Made by a program: the position numbers and the translations under genes. This document shows positions 6,519-14,764 of a DNA stretch of 19,155 nt, in pieces. Each line of letters begins with the position of its first letter. Position 1 is the stretch's first letter. The notes under the pieces were generated by a model that worked only from the letters and a program-made list of their open reading frames with translations, ran no database searches and was not told the DNA's origin. The DNA is from an uncultured Clostridium sp. (GTDB taxonomy: Bacteria; Bacillota; Clostridia; Clostridiales; Clostridiaceae), in NCBI RefSeq assembly GCF_934754925.1, contig NZ_CAKVJA010000048.1, positions 1 through 19,155 of the forward strand, given 5' to 3'.

Positions 6519-7346
6519 CTACTTCAATTTTAATATTTTCTCTAAATTAAATAACTTTATAGAATTCTTATACATAATATTTTCGTAGTCTTCTTTACTT
6601 ATCATATCTTTTAAGTCATTAAAATATTGTTGATATAATGATGGCTCTCCTTTAGGATTATGATGATAAGTATCAACTCCATCTATTGGATTATCACTAC
6701 CAAATAATATTTTTTCACTACCAAAAGTTTTTATTGCTTTTATAACACTTTTTATTGGTACCCATGCTGTGTCACCATATAAATTAGGTAATTTTGAAAT
6801 ATAATTTATAGCATTTTCATTATCAGTTCCAAGTTCCATATGCCCCATAATAAAATTAACATTGGGATATTTAAGTGCCATATTATAAACTCTTTCTGGA
6901 CTTGCTTCATCACATCCACCAGTATGTATAAGTACTGGAAGCTGTAACTCTTCTGCCAAATTTAAATATTCATATAAATTATTAGAATCAAATGCTAAAT
7001 GTGAATGATATGGATGCATTTTTATTCCGCATATAATATCTAAATTATCTATTATATATTGTTTAAACTCACCACTTAATCTTTCACTTTCTGGTCTACT
7101 CCATGGCATTACCCCTATTTTATCTGGAAATCTTCTTGCAAAGTCTATACTTCTTTTTAATGATTCCATTTGACTATGTTGCATTTCTATTGGAACCTCT
7201 TTAAAATTATGATCATATCTTACAGATTCAGTATTTGAAACTATACTAAAATCTATTTTATACCTTTCCATAGATTCTAATACCATATCTTCAGTCATAT
7301 CCCATCCTAATGCATAACCTATATGTACATGCATATCTATTCTCAT
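6519..7346 (-). CDS. Amidohydrolase-2 (PF04909) family metal-dependent hydrolase
   Basis: A 275-residue soluble TIM-barrel metalloenzyme. Expected metal and catalytic positions are visible: DMHVHIG (His6, His8) after the first strand, KMHP (Lys109, His111), VLIHTGG (His141), MGHME (His169) and FGSDNP (Asp218). The family includes decarboxylases such as ACMSD and γ-resorcylate decarboxylase as well as hydrolases and lactonases. Nothing here fixes the substrate. The start is supported by GGGGAG about 8 nt upstream. It converges on the AraC-family gene with a shared terminator and is not in an operon with any neighbour. It might process a sugar-acid lactone or aromatic acid, but that is speculation. 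Confidence 0.85.
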   Translation of the reverse strand: MRIDMHVHIGYALGWDMTEDMVLESMERYKIDFSIVSNTESVRYDHNFKEVPIEMQHSQMESLKRSIDFARRFPDKIGVMPWSRPESERLSGEFKQYIIDNLDIICGIKMHPYHSHLAFDSNNLYEYLNLAEELQLPVLIHTGGCDEASPERVYNMALKYPNVNFIMGHMELGTDNENAINYISKLPNLYGDTAWVPIKSVIKAIKTFGSEKILFGSDNPIDGVDTYHHNPKGEPSLYQQYFNDLKDMISKEDYENIMYKNSIKLFNLEKILKLK

Positions 7347-7513
7347 TTTTACTCTCCCCTATCCACTACTAAAATATAATATCTAACTTTATATTAAACG
7401 TATTCATGTTTTATATTTGTAATTATATCCCTATCATTTTATCTTGTCCATAATTTTAAGAATATGCACTATCTAAAAAACAGCATGATTATTAAGTATG
7501 TTTTTTCTAGCTA

Positions 7514-7680
7514 TTATAAAAAATCATCCTTGTCAAAACAAGGTGTGCAAGTTTCCCATATCTTTGTTTTAGGATGTAACCTTTCAATTTCATCCCACAT
7601 TGCCTTACCAATACCTTTACTATGAGTGCTACATTTAACATAAATTGAATTATTATTCCTATTGGAAGAAAGAATATTTT
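7514..7680 (-). pseudogene. Fragment of a GNAT N-acetyltransferase
   Basis: The minus-strand frame ending in TAA at 7514 reads IYVKCSTHSKGIGKAMWDEI, then ERLHPKTKIWETCTPCFDK. The first part is the acetyl-CoA pyrophosphate-binding element (x-x-G-x-G/A, here SKGIGKA) of GNAT enzymes, and the second is the β-strand that follows. In intact enzymes the next residues would continue into the C-terminal strands (N-x-H-F-Y-x-K-x-G-F); here the frame goes DDFL-stop. Upstream an in-frame stop lies near 7680, with no start codon or N-terminal domain. Most of the gap between the amidohydrolase and dehydrogenase genes (7347-7740) is this debris. The remainder is AT-rich with the dehydrogenase leader at the right. 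Confidence 0.72.
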
Positions 7681-7726
7681 AACTTAGCATAGATAAAACT
7701 ATATTATACATAAATTTTGCTATATT

Positions 7727-7743
7727 AAGGAGGTATATTATTG
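7727..7743 (+). promoter_or_regulatory. Ribosome binding site fixing a TTG start
   Basis: AAGGAGG at 7727-7733 is a near-perfect Shine-Dalgarno sequence followed by 7 nt and then TTG at 7741, giving MKAIVYEG, the usual N-terminus of this dehydrogenase family. No ATG or GTG in frame offers a comparable signal. Confidence 0.88.
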
Positions 7744-8871
7744 AAAGCTATTGTATATGAAGGAGTTAAAAATGTAAATGTCCGTGATGTAGCTGATCCC
7801 ACAATAAAAAAAAGTGATGATATTATTATTAAAGTTACATCTACTGCTATATGTGGTTCAGATCTTCATTTAATTCATGGAATGATTCCAAATCTTAAAA
7901 AGAACTCAATTTTAGGACATGAAACAATGGGCATAGTTGAAGAAATAGGTAATGACGTTACTAATTTAAAAAAGGGTGACAGAGTTGTTATTCCATTTCC
8001 AATATCTTGCGGTCACTGCTTTTATTGTAAACATGAGTTATACAGTCAATGTGATAACTCTAATGAATATGGTTCATGTGGTGGAATTTTTGGCTATAGT
8101 GATACTTTTGGTGGATATGATGGAGGTCAAGCTGAATATTTAAGAGTTCCCTATGCTAATGTGGGTCCTATAAAAATTCCAGAAGAATTATCTGATGAGC
8201 AAGTGCTTTTTCTTACTGATGTTCTACCAACATCTTACTGGGGTGTAGATAATGCAGGTGTTAAAAAAGGCGATACAGTTGTAGTTCTTGGTTGTGGACC
8301 TATAGGCCTATCTGTTATAAAATGGCTTATCTTAAAAAATGTAAATAGAATTATTGCAGTAGATAGAGTTGAATATAGACTTAATCATGCCGCTTCCTAT
8401 AAAGGCGTTGAGACAATTAATTTTGAGGATTATGATGACACAGGAGAATATATAAGAGAAATTACTCATGGTGGTGCAGATGTTGTCATAGATTGCGTAG
8501 GAATGGATGGTGTAATGACTAAATTTGAAAAAGTTGAAACTTTATTAAAACTCCAAGGTGGATCAAAATCAGCAATTGAAATTTCATCTCAAGCCATTAG
8601 AAAAGGTGGAACTATTATGATGATTGGTGTTTATGGTGGAAGATATAATATGTTCCCATTAGGAGATTTCTTTTCTAAAAATATAACATTAAAAATGGGT
8701 CAATGTCCTGCTCAAGCTTATATGCCTAAAATTTTAGATATAATTAAAAAAGGTGATTATGACCCTACTGATATCATAACCCATAAACTTTCATTATCTG
8801 AAGGTAAGTATGCTTATGATATATTTGATGGTAAATTGGATAACTGTATCAAGGTAATATTAAAACCATAA
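7741..8871 (+). CDS. Zinc-dependent alcohol dehydrogenase, glutathione-independent formaldehyde dehydrogenase-like
   Basis: A 376-residue medium-chain dehydrogenase. Catalytic zinc ligands are Cys38 (ICGSD), His60 with Glu61 (LGHE) and probably Asp160 (LTDVLPT), the arrangement of glutathione-independent formaldehyde dehydrogenases such as Pseudomonas putida FdhA. The structural zinc site is Cys90, Cys93, Cys96 and Cys104. The Rossmann motif GCGPIG is at 184-189, followed by the acidic AVDR loop that favours NAD. It should oxidise an alcohol or formaldehyde with NAD or run in reverse as an aldehyde reductase. Substrate is not determined. It uses a TTG start, which may lower expression. The gene is alone between its leader and a terminator. 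Confidence 0.9.
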   Translation: MKAIVYEGVKNVNVRDVADPTIKKSDDIIIKVTSTAICGSDLHLIHGMIPNLKKNSILGHETMGIVEEIGNDVTNLKKGDRVVIPFPISCGHCFYCKHELYSQCDNSNEYGSCGGIFGYSDTFGGYDGGQAEYLRVPYANVGPIKIPEELSDEQVLFLTDVLPTSYWGVDNAGVKKGDTVVVLGCGPIGLSVIKWLILKNVNRIIAVDRVEYRLNHAASYKGVETINFEDYDDTGEYIREITHGGADVVIDCVGMDGVMTKFEKVETLLKLQGGSKSAIEISSQAIRKGGTIMMIGVYGGRYNMFPLGDFFSKNITLKMGQCPAQAYMPKILDIIKKGDYDPTDIITHKLSLSEGKYAYDIFDGKLDNCIKVILKP

Positions 8872-8889
8872 TTGTAGAAAAAATTTCAA

Positions 8890-8932
8890 AAAAATAGTAG
8901 CTGCATCTCACAATTGAAAAGCTACTATTTTT
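8890..8932 (+). terminator. Terminator of the dehydrogenase gene
   Basis: A perfect 13-bp stem (8890-8902 with 8920-8932) with a 17-nt loop and a T-rich tail. The rest of the 300-bp gap to the protease gene shows no coding signal. It holds a possible weak -10 (TATAAT at 9119-9124) for that gene. Confidence 0.8.
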
Positions 8933-9176
8933 ATTTTTATCTATACCCACATATTATACTCTCCTCAAATAAATTATTAGTTTCCTCACTACTAAAGCAA
9001 CTTTAGTCTATACACACTATTTCTTATTTAATTAATTGTAGTTCTAAAAACCAAATGGAAAAAAGTATACTATTAAAATGATTTTTAATAAAGTGTTTAA
9101 TTTAACCAAATTTTGTATTATAATTATTCTACTTGTAATTATTAATATAATCAAATAAAAAAAGGAAAAGATACCA

Positions 9177-12100
9177 ATGAAGAAAAAATTCATAAAAACC
9201 ATATGTAAACTATCTGTATTTGTATTTGCTGTTACATTAAGTTTTAACAAAGTTATTTTTGCAGATGAAAATTATGATTACAGCAATCCAATATATTCAG
9301 AAGGAATCAATGATACCTTTGTATATGACACAACAGATAGCGTTATAACAACTAAGACAGATATTCCACGTAGTTTACCACAAGTGACTGGACTTTATGA
9401 TATAAGTAGCTATCCAATACCTTTAATTAATCAAGTTCCAGATGAAGCTACCTTTGAGCTAATAAAAGCCGAAAATAAAACAATTATGGACAAGGTAGAA
9501 GAAGACATTAAAAATGGAACATTAACAAAACATAAAGCAGCTGATGGCCAATTTTATGGTACTGTTCCAGATGATGCTTTAGGTGTTGAAAAGAAAATAT
9601 ATATTAACACTAATGTTAAAGGAACACATTCATTAGCATCATATGTTCCAGCTGGTGAAATAGCAACTGTAACATTAAATGATGAAGCTTTAAAATACGC
9701 TAAACAAGGAAAAATTAAAATTAGTGTTGGTATGACAATGGTCAATGCAGATGGATATGCTCATAATCATGGAACTGAAAACCGTATGCCATATTTAGGT
9801 AAAACCTTCTCCATTAGCGAAAAAGAAACTAAAGTAGGTACGCCTTTTGGGGGAATGGTCTTCATAGAGATTGCAGAGTCAATTCCTTCAGGAGCAAATA
9901 TTGAAGTAGATATCAAGGGCGTAGTTGACACACCTTATTATGATTTAGGTAAAACAACTGCTGAAGAATGGCAAGTAGCCAAAGATGCACCTGGTATATT
10001 TGCCGAAATAAGAACTCCTTATTTAAGATTTATATTACCTGCCAAATTTATTCGTAATATTGAAGATCCATATAAAGCTGCAGTATTTTGGACAAATGTA
10101 GCAGCCTTAAGCTCTAATGCAATGGGCCTTGAAAAAAGAACTACACCAATGACTCTTACTTTCGACCAATACATAACTGCTGGTCTAGCATATGCAAGTG
10201 TAGGTGCATGGACATGTAATTTACCTCCAGAATGGGCAAAAGATGCATTTAATTATGATGGTCTAATGAAAAATGGAAACTGGGGACTAATACATGAAAT
10301 AAATCACCATTATCAAAGGAGATACAGTGGATATTCTGATGAATGGGGCCTTGGAAATGATTTTACTGAAATAACTAATAATGCTTTAAGTGCTGCATCA
10401 TATATTTTATATACTAATATAGCAGCTTCTAGAGGTGAAGAAGGAACTTATGATTGGAATAAGGTTGCAGATCCTTATAGTAGCTTAAAGCAACAAATAT
10501 TTGAAGGTGTTAAGTACTATCCTGGTGTACCGAATATAGGTAACTTTATGTTTAGTACGTTTGCTCATGAAATTGGACCAATAAACTATGTTAATGTTAT
10601 TAAGTCAACTTATGAGGGAGGTACTTTTAACGGAATATACATTCCACCATATGATTATAAGCTTGAAAGTGAAGGTAAACTGAAGAGAGAAGATAGATAT
10701 GATGATATGGCATATAGATTTTGTGTGGCTGGTGGACGTGATTATACATGGTATATACAAAAGGAATTACGTTGGCCATTAAAGCAAGAAACAATTAATA
10801 AGATAAAAGCCCTTGGATATGATGAGATTATTCCAGTACAAAGTGTATATGCAATGGGTGAAGTAGGAAGAGAAACAGGTAGACCTTTCTATATTCCATC
10901 TAGTGGTTATACATTTGACTTCCAGAAAAGTTTAGTTTCACCTGGTAATGTAACTGTAATAGATGTATCACAGCCAAAATATGGAGCCTTACAATTAAGA
11001 ACTGATGGTAAATATGATTACTTAGCTAGTACATCAATGCCTGAAAATGCACTAGATGAATTTGTATTAACAGTTAGAGTTGAAAAAGATGGAATTGTTC
11101 ATGATACTAAATTAAACTGTACTATAGCTCTAGATTATAATGCTAGTGTTGTAGAGCATTTTGATATACTTAAATGGGATATTTATGAAGCCTTAGAGGC
11201 TTTAAAGACAAGCACTCCATATGGAACCTCAACATCAACTGGAATGAGAATTGATTCAGCAGAAGGTGATAAATTATCTAGAAGTAATGGGTACTTTATG
11301 GTAGATGAAGATGGTGAATATGAATTCCAAGCTTTTGGAGATGATAGAGCTGCTTTTCAGTTACATTTAGATAATAAATCTATACTACAATCTATAACTA
11401 ATGATTATGCAAAGACTGCTGATGATGCATTTAAGCTTTCTCAACAATTTGATAGTAATGACAACGCTAAATCAACTAGCTTTACTGTAAAATTAGAAGC
11501 TAATAAAGTTTATTCATATACATTAGTAGCTAAAAATACTGGAGGTATAGGCTGGGCTGATGTAAATATTAGAAAAACTTCTGGCGACACTAGTTGGAAA
11601 TCAATAACTAAGGTTTATTCTAAGTTAGATGATGTAGGTAAAACTACAGATAGAAACTATATCATGCCAGATCCTGAGTATATTAGACCATCAATTTTAG
11701 CAACAGCAGATGAAACTACAGTAAAAGGATTAACAGTTATTAGTACTCCACAAGGAGTTATTCCTAATAATGATCCAAACTCTCTTAATGAAGGTATTAA
11801 AGAAAATATAGTTGACGGAGATATAAATACATATTTCCACTCATCTTATGATAATTCTAATAAAACACCTTTTCCACATGAATATATATTTGATTTAGGT
11901 GGAGAAAAATCTTTTAATAATCTAGAAATATATACACGTACATATGACCATGTTGGTGTAATAGGAGATTATGAAATATTTATAGCAGATGAGTATGATG
12001 GAGATAAAACTGTTTGGACACAGATAGCTGATGATAAAACAAGAAAAGGTAATTCAAAGGCCCTTGCAGACATAAAAATATCATTACCACAAACAACCGC

Positions 12101-13043
12101 TAAATATTTAAAAATTAGAGCTTTAAATAATAGAGATGGCTATGATATAACAATAGTTGCAGAAGTAAAGTTATCAAATAAAACAAATGTTAAAAATGTA
12201 ATAGCTCAAGACTCTAGCTTTATACAATATGAAGGAGATTGGGTAAAACATTCTAATGGAGCTTTTATAAATGGTGCAACATACAATACAACTACTGGTT
12301 ACTTTATGTATTGTTTTGAAGGAAATGAAAGTAATATATACGTAACTAAAGATGTTGAAGTAGAAATTAGAGTTGATGGTGGTAAGTGGGAAAAAGTTAA
12401 ATTAACAGGATCACTAAGGGAGCCTTCAATTACATTAAATATGCAAAGCCAAGGTAAGCATGTGGTAGAAGTTCGTGCTATAAATGAAGAAATAGCTCTT
12501 AATATGATATCTACAGATGGTATCTTTTATAAAGGAAAAGCTCCTGCTAAATCAAATCCACCTGTTATACATGGTGCTGATAATATAAAAATAGGAGTTG
12601 GACAAGTTGATACATTCGATAAGATGAATGGTGTTAGCTACAGTGATGATATTGATACAACTGGATTACAAATAAATGTAACTGGGGAATTAGATAAGCC
12701 TACTCCAGGAACAAATAAAGAATATACATTAACTTATACTGTAACTGATAGTGATAGAAACACTACAACTGTAGATAGAATAGTAACAGTAACAAATCAA
12801 TTACCAGTAATAACTGGATTAGATGATATAGTAATAAATGAAGGTGAAGGTAATGGATTTGATTTTGCTAATGGAGTAAGTGTAACAGATTTAGAAGATG
12901 GAGATTTAATAAAATCACTACAATTACCTACACTGGACTTAAGTAGCTTAACTGAAGGAAATTATTCTGTAAAATATGAAGTAACAGATAGCGATAATAA
13001 CACTGTTATAGCTGAAAGAAAAATAATAGTATTGTCAAATTAA
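9177..13043 (+). CDS. Secreted M60-family (enhancin/mucinase-like) zinc metalloprotease, ending at an in-frame TAA
   Basis: A 1288-residue exported protein. Signal peptide: MKKKFIKTICK, hydrophobic core to about 28, cleavage plausible near FADE. The M60-like catalytic region (about 70-560) contains the gluzincin motif HEINH (373-377) and, 21 residues on, Glu398 in GNDFTE, fitting HExxH-x(8,28)-E. Then follow a β-rich segment (about 575-650), a PA14/GLEYA-like domain (about 655-800), an F5/8 type C (CBM32-like) domain (about 865-1000), a β-sandwich (about 1010-1120) and two Ig-like repeats (about 1128-1205 and 1210-1287). Such proteins in gut bacteria cleave O-glycosylated host proteins and bind their glycans. 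TAA at 13041-13043 stops the frame, yet it continues in phase into a wall spacer and LPSTG anchor, so the product is probably secreted rather than wall-attached. Confidence 0.92.
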   Translation: MKKKFIKTICKLSVFVFAVTLSFNKVIFADENYDYSNPIYSEGINDTFVYDTTDSVITTKTDIPRSLPQVTGLYDISSYPIPLINQVPDEATFELIKAENKTIMDKVEEDIKNGTLTKHKAADGQFYGTVPDDALGVEKKIYINTNVKGTHSLASYVPAGEIATVTLNDEALKYAKQGKIKISVGMTMVNADGYAHNHGTENRMPYLGKTFSISEKETKVGTPFGGMVFIEIAESIPSGANIEVDIKGVVDTPYYDLGKTTAEEWQVAKDAPGIFAEIRTPYLRFILPAKFIRNIEDPYKAAVFWTNVAALSSNAMGLEKRTTPMTLTFDQYITAGLAYASVGAWTCNLPPEWAKDAFNYDGLMKNGNWGLIHEINHHYQRRYSGYSDEWGLGNDFTEITNNALSAASYILYTNIAASRGEEGTYDWNKVADPYSSLKQQIFEGVKYYPGVPNIGNFMFSTFAHEIGPINYVNVIKSTYEGGTFNGIYIPPYDYKLESEGKLKREDRYDDMAYRFCVAGGRDYTWYIQKELRWPLKQETINKIKALGYDEIIPVQSVYAMGEVGRETGRPFYIPSSGYTFDFQKSLVSPGNVTVIDVSQPKYGALQLRTDGKYDYLASTSMPENALDEFVLTVRVEKDGIVHDTKLNCTIALDYNASVVEHFDILKWDIYEALEALKTSTPYGTSTSTGMRIDSAEGDKLSRSNGYFMVDEDGEYEFQAFGDDRAAFQLHLDNKSILQSITNDYAKTADDAFKLSQQFDSNDNAKSTSFTVKLEANKVYSYTLVAKNTGGIGWADVNIRKTSGDTSWKSITKVYSKLDDVGKTTDRNYIMPDPEYIRPSILATADETTVKGLTVISTPQGVIPNNDPNSLNEGIKENIVDGDINTYFHSSYDNSNKTPFPHEYIFDLGGEKSFNNLEIYTRTYDHVGVIGDYEIFIADEYDGDKTVWTQIADDKTRKGNSKALADIKISLPQTTAKYLKIRALNNRDGYDITIVAEVKLSNKTNVKNVIAQDSSFIQYEGDWVKHSNGAFINGATYNTTTGYFMYCFEGNESNIYVTKDVEVEIRVDGGKWEKVKLTGSLREPSITLNMQSQGKHVVEVRAINEEIALNMISTDGIFYKGKAPAKSNPPVIHGADNIKIGVGQVDTFDKMNGVSYSDDIDTTGLQINVTGELDKPTPGTNKEYTLTYTVTDSDRNTTTVDRIVTVTNQLPVITGLDDIVINEGEGNGFDFANGVSVTDLEDGDLIKSLQLPTLDLSSLTEGNYSVKYEVTDSDNNTVIAERKIIVLSN

Positions 13044-13373
13044 GTTAATGATGAAACAAAACCAGGAGAAACTCCTGATATGCCAGAAACACCTGATACT
13101 CCTGTGGAGAAACCTGAAGGAACTCCTAATGTACCAGTAACACCTGATACTCCAGTAGAAAAACCGGAAGAAGCTCCTGATGTATCAGAAATACCTGGAT
13201 CCTCAGATGAAACTTCTGATAATACAAATAGTAATAATGAAACTAATAAAAATCCAGAAAAGCTTCCTTCAACAGGAAATGTATTATCAAATTATGTAGT
13301 TGTTTTAGGCTCATTACTATTAGTAGCATTAGGATTAGTTTTAACAAAAAGAAAAATTACAAGTTCTAAATAA
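13044..13373 (+). pseudogene. Detached C-terminus of the M60 protease: proline-rich spacer, LPSTG sortase signal
   Basis: This frame is in the same phase as the protease, starting at the codon after its TAA. It encodes VNDETKPGETPD, two copies of a proline-rich 17-residue repeat, a Ser/Asn/Thr-rich stretch, LPSTG (13263-13277), a hydrophobic segment (VVVLGSLLLVALGLVL) and the positively charged tail TKRKITSSK. This is a complete cell-wall sorting signal. Without readthrough it has no signal peptide, so it could not reach sortase alone. The ATG at 13080 has AGGAG 11 bases upstream but would give a cytoplasmic membrane peptide of 97 residues. I read the pair as one gene split by a nonsense change. 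Confidence 0.82.
13089..13190 (+). repeat. Two tandem copies of a 51-bp (17-codon) wall-spacer repeat
   Basis: ACACCTGATACTCC begins at 13089 and again at 13140, a 51-bp period. The encoded unit is TPDTPVEKPE plus seven more residues, the second copy being slightly diverged. Proline-rich repeats of this kind span the peptidoglycan before an LPXTG anchor. Confidence 0.75.
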
Positions 13374-13378
13374 AATAT

Positions 13379-13415
13379 AAAAAGAGAATTGGATATATAA
13401 TCTAATTCTCTTTTT
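13379..13415 (+). terminator. Terminator of the M60 protease locus
   Basis: Stem 13379-13394 with 13400-13415, sixteen pairs including one G-T, 5-nt loop, ending in TTTTT. It begins directly after the stop of the anchor segment, not after the internal TAA, so the original gene ended at 13373. Confidence 0.88.
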
Positions 13416-13479
13416 ATCACTTGATAACTATTAAGATATTTTATAATTCTTAATAACACTATACTCTCTCCTAAAACTA

Positions 13480-13537
13480 TATTAAGGCTACAAGGTGCCA
13501 TAAGAATTTTTCCTGTTCCAGTATATACTTTAATCAT
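13480..13537 (-). pseudogene. C-terminal scrap of a second AIM24-family gene
   Basis: On the minus strand 13537-13491 reads MIKVYTGTGKILMAP. The intact family member at 831-1586 ends in NVYRGTGKILMAP. A 36-base DNA stretch from GTATAT to GCACCT is the same at 33 positions in the two loci. Similarity continues past the intact gene's stop (GCACCT...TAGC...TTAATATA) with small insertions in the scrap. Only about 15 codons remain, starting 6 bp from the end of the phosphatase gene. A longer open frame runs on from here, but its remainder has no family similarity and overlaps the protease terminator, so I do not call it a gene. Confidence 0.7.
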
Positions 13538-13543
13538 ATATTA

Positions 13544-14461
13544 TTAATATTTATATTTTTCATAAATTATCCCTTCTCTAAGTCCTATAGCACTTATAAT
13601 ATACTTTTCTGAATCAAAATACTTAAGTATTACTAAAATAGCTCCAAGAGGTGCTGCAAATATTTCAGCTCTCTTTTTTGATAACCCCTTAAAATTACTT
13701 CTTTCTTTTATAGGTAATTTTAAAAACTCAGCATATATTTTAGAAATCTCATCTCTTGTCATACTATAATTATGAAGTAATTCTTTAGGGTAATCTTCAT
13801 TACCTTTAGATACTCTACCTATATGTTTTGCAATACCACCAATTCCAATTACATTTAAGTTATTATTTTTCTTCAACCATGATATTTCTTGCAATCTATC
13901 ATAAATAAATTTATTAAGCTCAATCTCCATTTCCTTACTTTCAAGATTATTAAACATTTTAGTAAGAGGAATACTTCCTAGTGGTAAGCTTATTGTTTCT
14001 TTAAATTCCCCATTTTCCATAAGTGTGATTTCCATACTAGATCCACCTAAATCCAATAAAACAGCATTTTTCTCTAACATTGAATTTTTAATTGCTAAAT
14101 ATCCATACTTAGCCTCTTCCAGTCCAGATAAAATATTTACCTCTAATCCTAAATCCAATTTAATTTTATTGCATACATCATACTTATTTATAGATCTTCT
14201 AATAGCTTCTGTTGCAACAACATATATTTCTAAGACTTCATATCTTTTGCATATATCCTTAAATACTTTTAATACTTTAAGAAGTATATTTAATCCACTT
14301 TCACTTAAATAATCATCTTCTCTTAAATAACTACCTAATCTAATTGTCCTCTTTGCTTCATTTATTACTTTAAATGTTGAATCTCCCTTTATTCTATAAA
14401 TTATTAATCTTACTGAATTAGATCCAATATCTATTATTGCTCTTCTCTCCACCTTACTCAC
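13544..14461 (-). CDS. Ppx/GppA-family exopolyphosphatase or guanosine pentaphosphate phosphatase, short form
   Basis: About 305 residues, an ASKHA-fold phosphatase. Family motifs: AIIDIGSNSVRLIIY (8-22, phosphate loop 1), VATEAIRRSIN (82-92), ILSGLEEA (110-117) and LLDLGGSSMEI (135-145, phosphate loop 2), then IGIGGIAKHIGR. It corresponds to the two-domain core; the C-terminal helical extension of Escherichia coli Ppx (about 510 residues) is absent, as in many Gram-positive homologues. It should hydrolyse inorganic polyphosphate or pppGpp in the cytoplasm. Start: the outermost GTG (14461) directly abuts AAGGG. The GTG three codons later (14452) lies 8 nt after AAGGGG and is the better start, giving 302 residues. 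No operon partner is seen. Confidence 0.88.
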   Translation of the reverse strand: MSKVERRAIIDIGSNSVRLIIYRIKGDSTFKVINEAKRTIRLGSYLREDDYLSESGLNILLKVLKVFKDICKRYEVLEIYVVATEAIRRSINKYDVCNKIKLDLGLEVNILSGLEEAKYGYLAIKNSMLEKNAVLLDLGGSSMEITLMENGEFKETISLPLGSIPLTKMFNNLESKEMEIELNKFIYDRLQEISWLKKNNNLNVIGIGGIAKHIGRVSKGNEDYPKELLHNYSMTRDEISKIYAEFLKLPIKERSNFKGLSKKRAEIFAAPLGAILVILKYFDSEKYIISAIGLREGIIYEKYKY

Positions 14462-14589
14462 CCCTTAATTAACATTTTAAACCTTTCCTCATCTGATATA
14501 AATTTTTTTTTACTTTTATTAAATTTTATAATATTATATTTAATTTTATTTCTTATAAACAAAATTAAATATAAGTATATTAAAAATGA

Positions 14590-14604
14590 TAGTTAAACGT
14601 TTCC
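14590..14604 (+). promoter_or_regulatory. cre-like site upstream of cstA
   Basis: AGTTAAACGTTTCCT differs at two positions from the Gram-positive CcpA-box consensus WTGNAANCGNWNNCW. It lies about 65 bp upstream of the cstA -35, a position where CcpA sites can activate. In AT-rich DNA such a match can arise by chance. Confidence 0.25.
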
Positions 14605-14618
14605 TTATTATCTTTTTT

Positions 14619-14653
14619 AATAATAATTTAACTTTTTTTGTTAAATTATTATT
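14619..14653. repeat. 14-bp perfect inverted repeat upstream of the cstA promoter
   Basis: AATAATAATTTAAC at 14619-14632 and its exact complement at 14640-14653 surround a T7 loop, 15 bp before the cstA -35 box. The pairing is almost all A-T. It might be an operator or simply part of an AT-rich leader. The rest of the 300-bp gap between the phosphatase and cstA shows only the promoter and the possible cre. Confidence 0.55.
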
Positions 14654-14668
14654 TTTGTTTTTACTTTA

Positions 14669-14697
14669 TTGACGTTTTATTATTACTTATCTATAAT
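14669..14697 (+). promoter_or_regulatory. Strong σA promoter of cstA
   Basis: TTGACG (14669-14674), exactly 17 bp, TATAAT (14692-14697): one mismatch in twelve. The transcript would have a leader of about 60 nt before the ATG at 14765. Confidence 0.85.
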
Positions 14698-14764
14698 TAC
14701 TAATATATTGTAATTTATCAATATTTTGTAAATTATATTTAATTTTTAAAAGGGGGCTTTTATA

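Noticed and set aside
9044..9250. A minus-strand hydrophobic open frame over the protease signal peptide
   Set aside because: Antisense of an AT-rich leader and signal peptide, no ribosome site, low complexity.
13041..13043. Programmed stop-codon readthrough, selenocysteine or pyrrolysine insertion at the protease stop
   Set aside because: The codon is TAA, not TGA or TAG, and no stem-loop of the expected type follows directly; a nonsense change is simpler.
13292..13490. An 81-codon minus-strand open frame continuing from the AIM24 scrap
   Set aside because: Only the first 15 codons resemble the family; the rest runs antisense through the protease anchor and its terminator.
14025..14312. 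A plus-strand open frame inside the phosphatase gene
   Set aside because: Antisense to the Ppx/GppA phosphate-binding motifs; no supporting signal.
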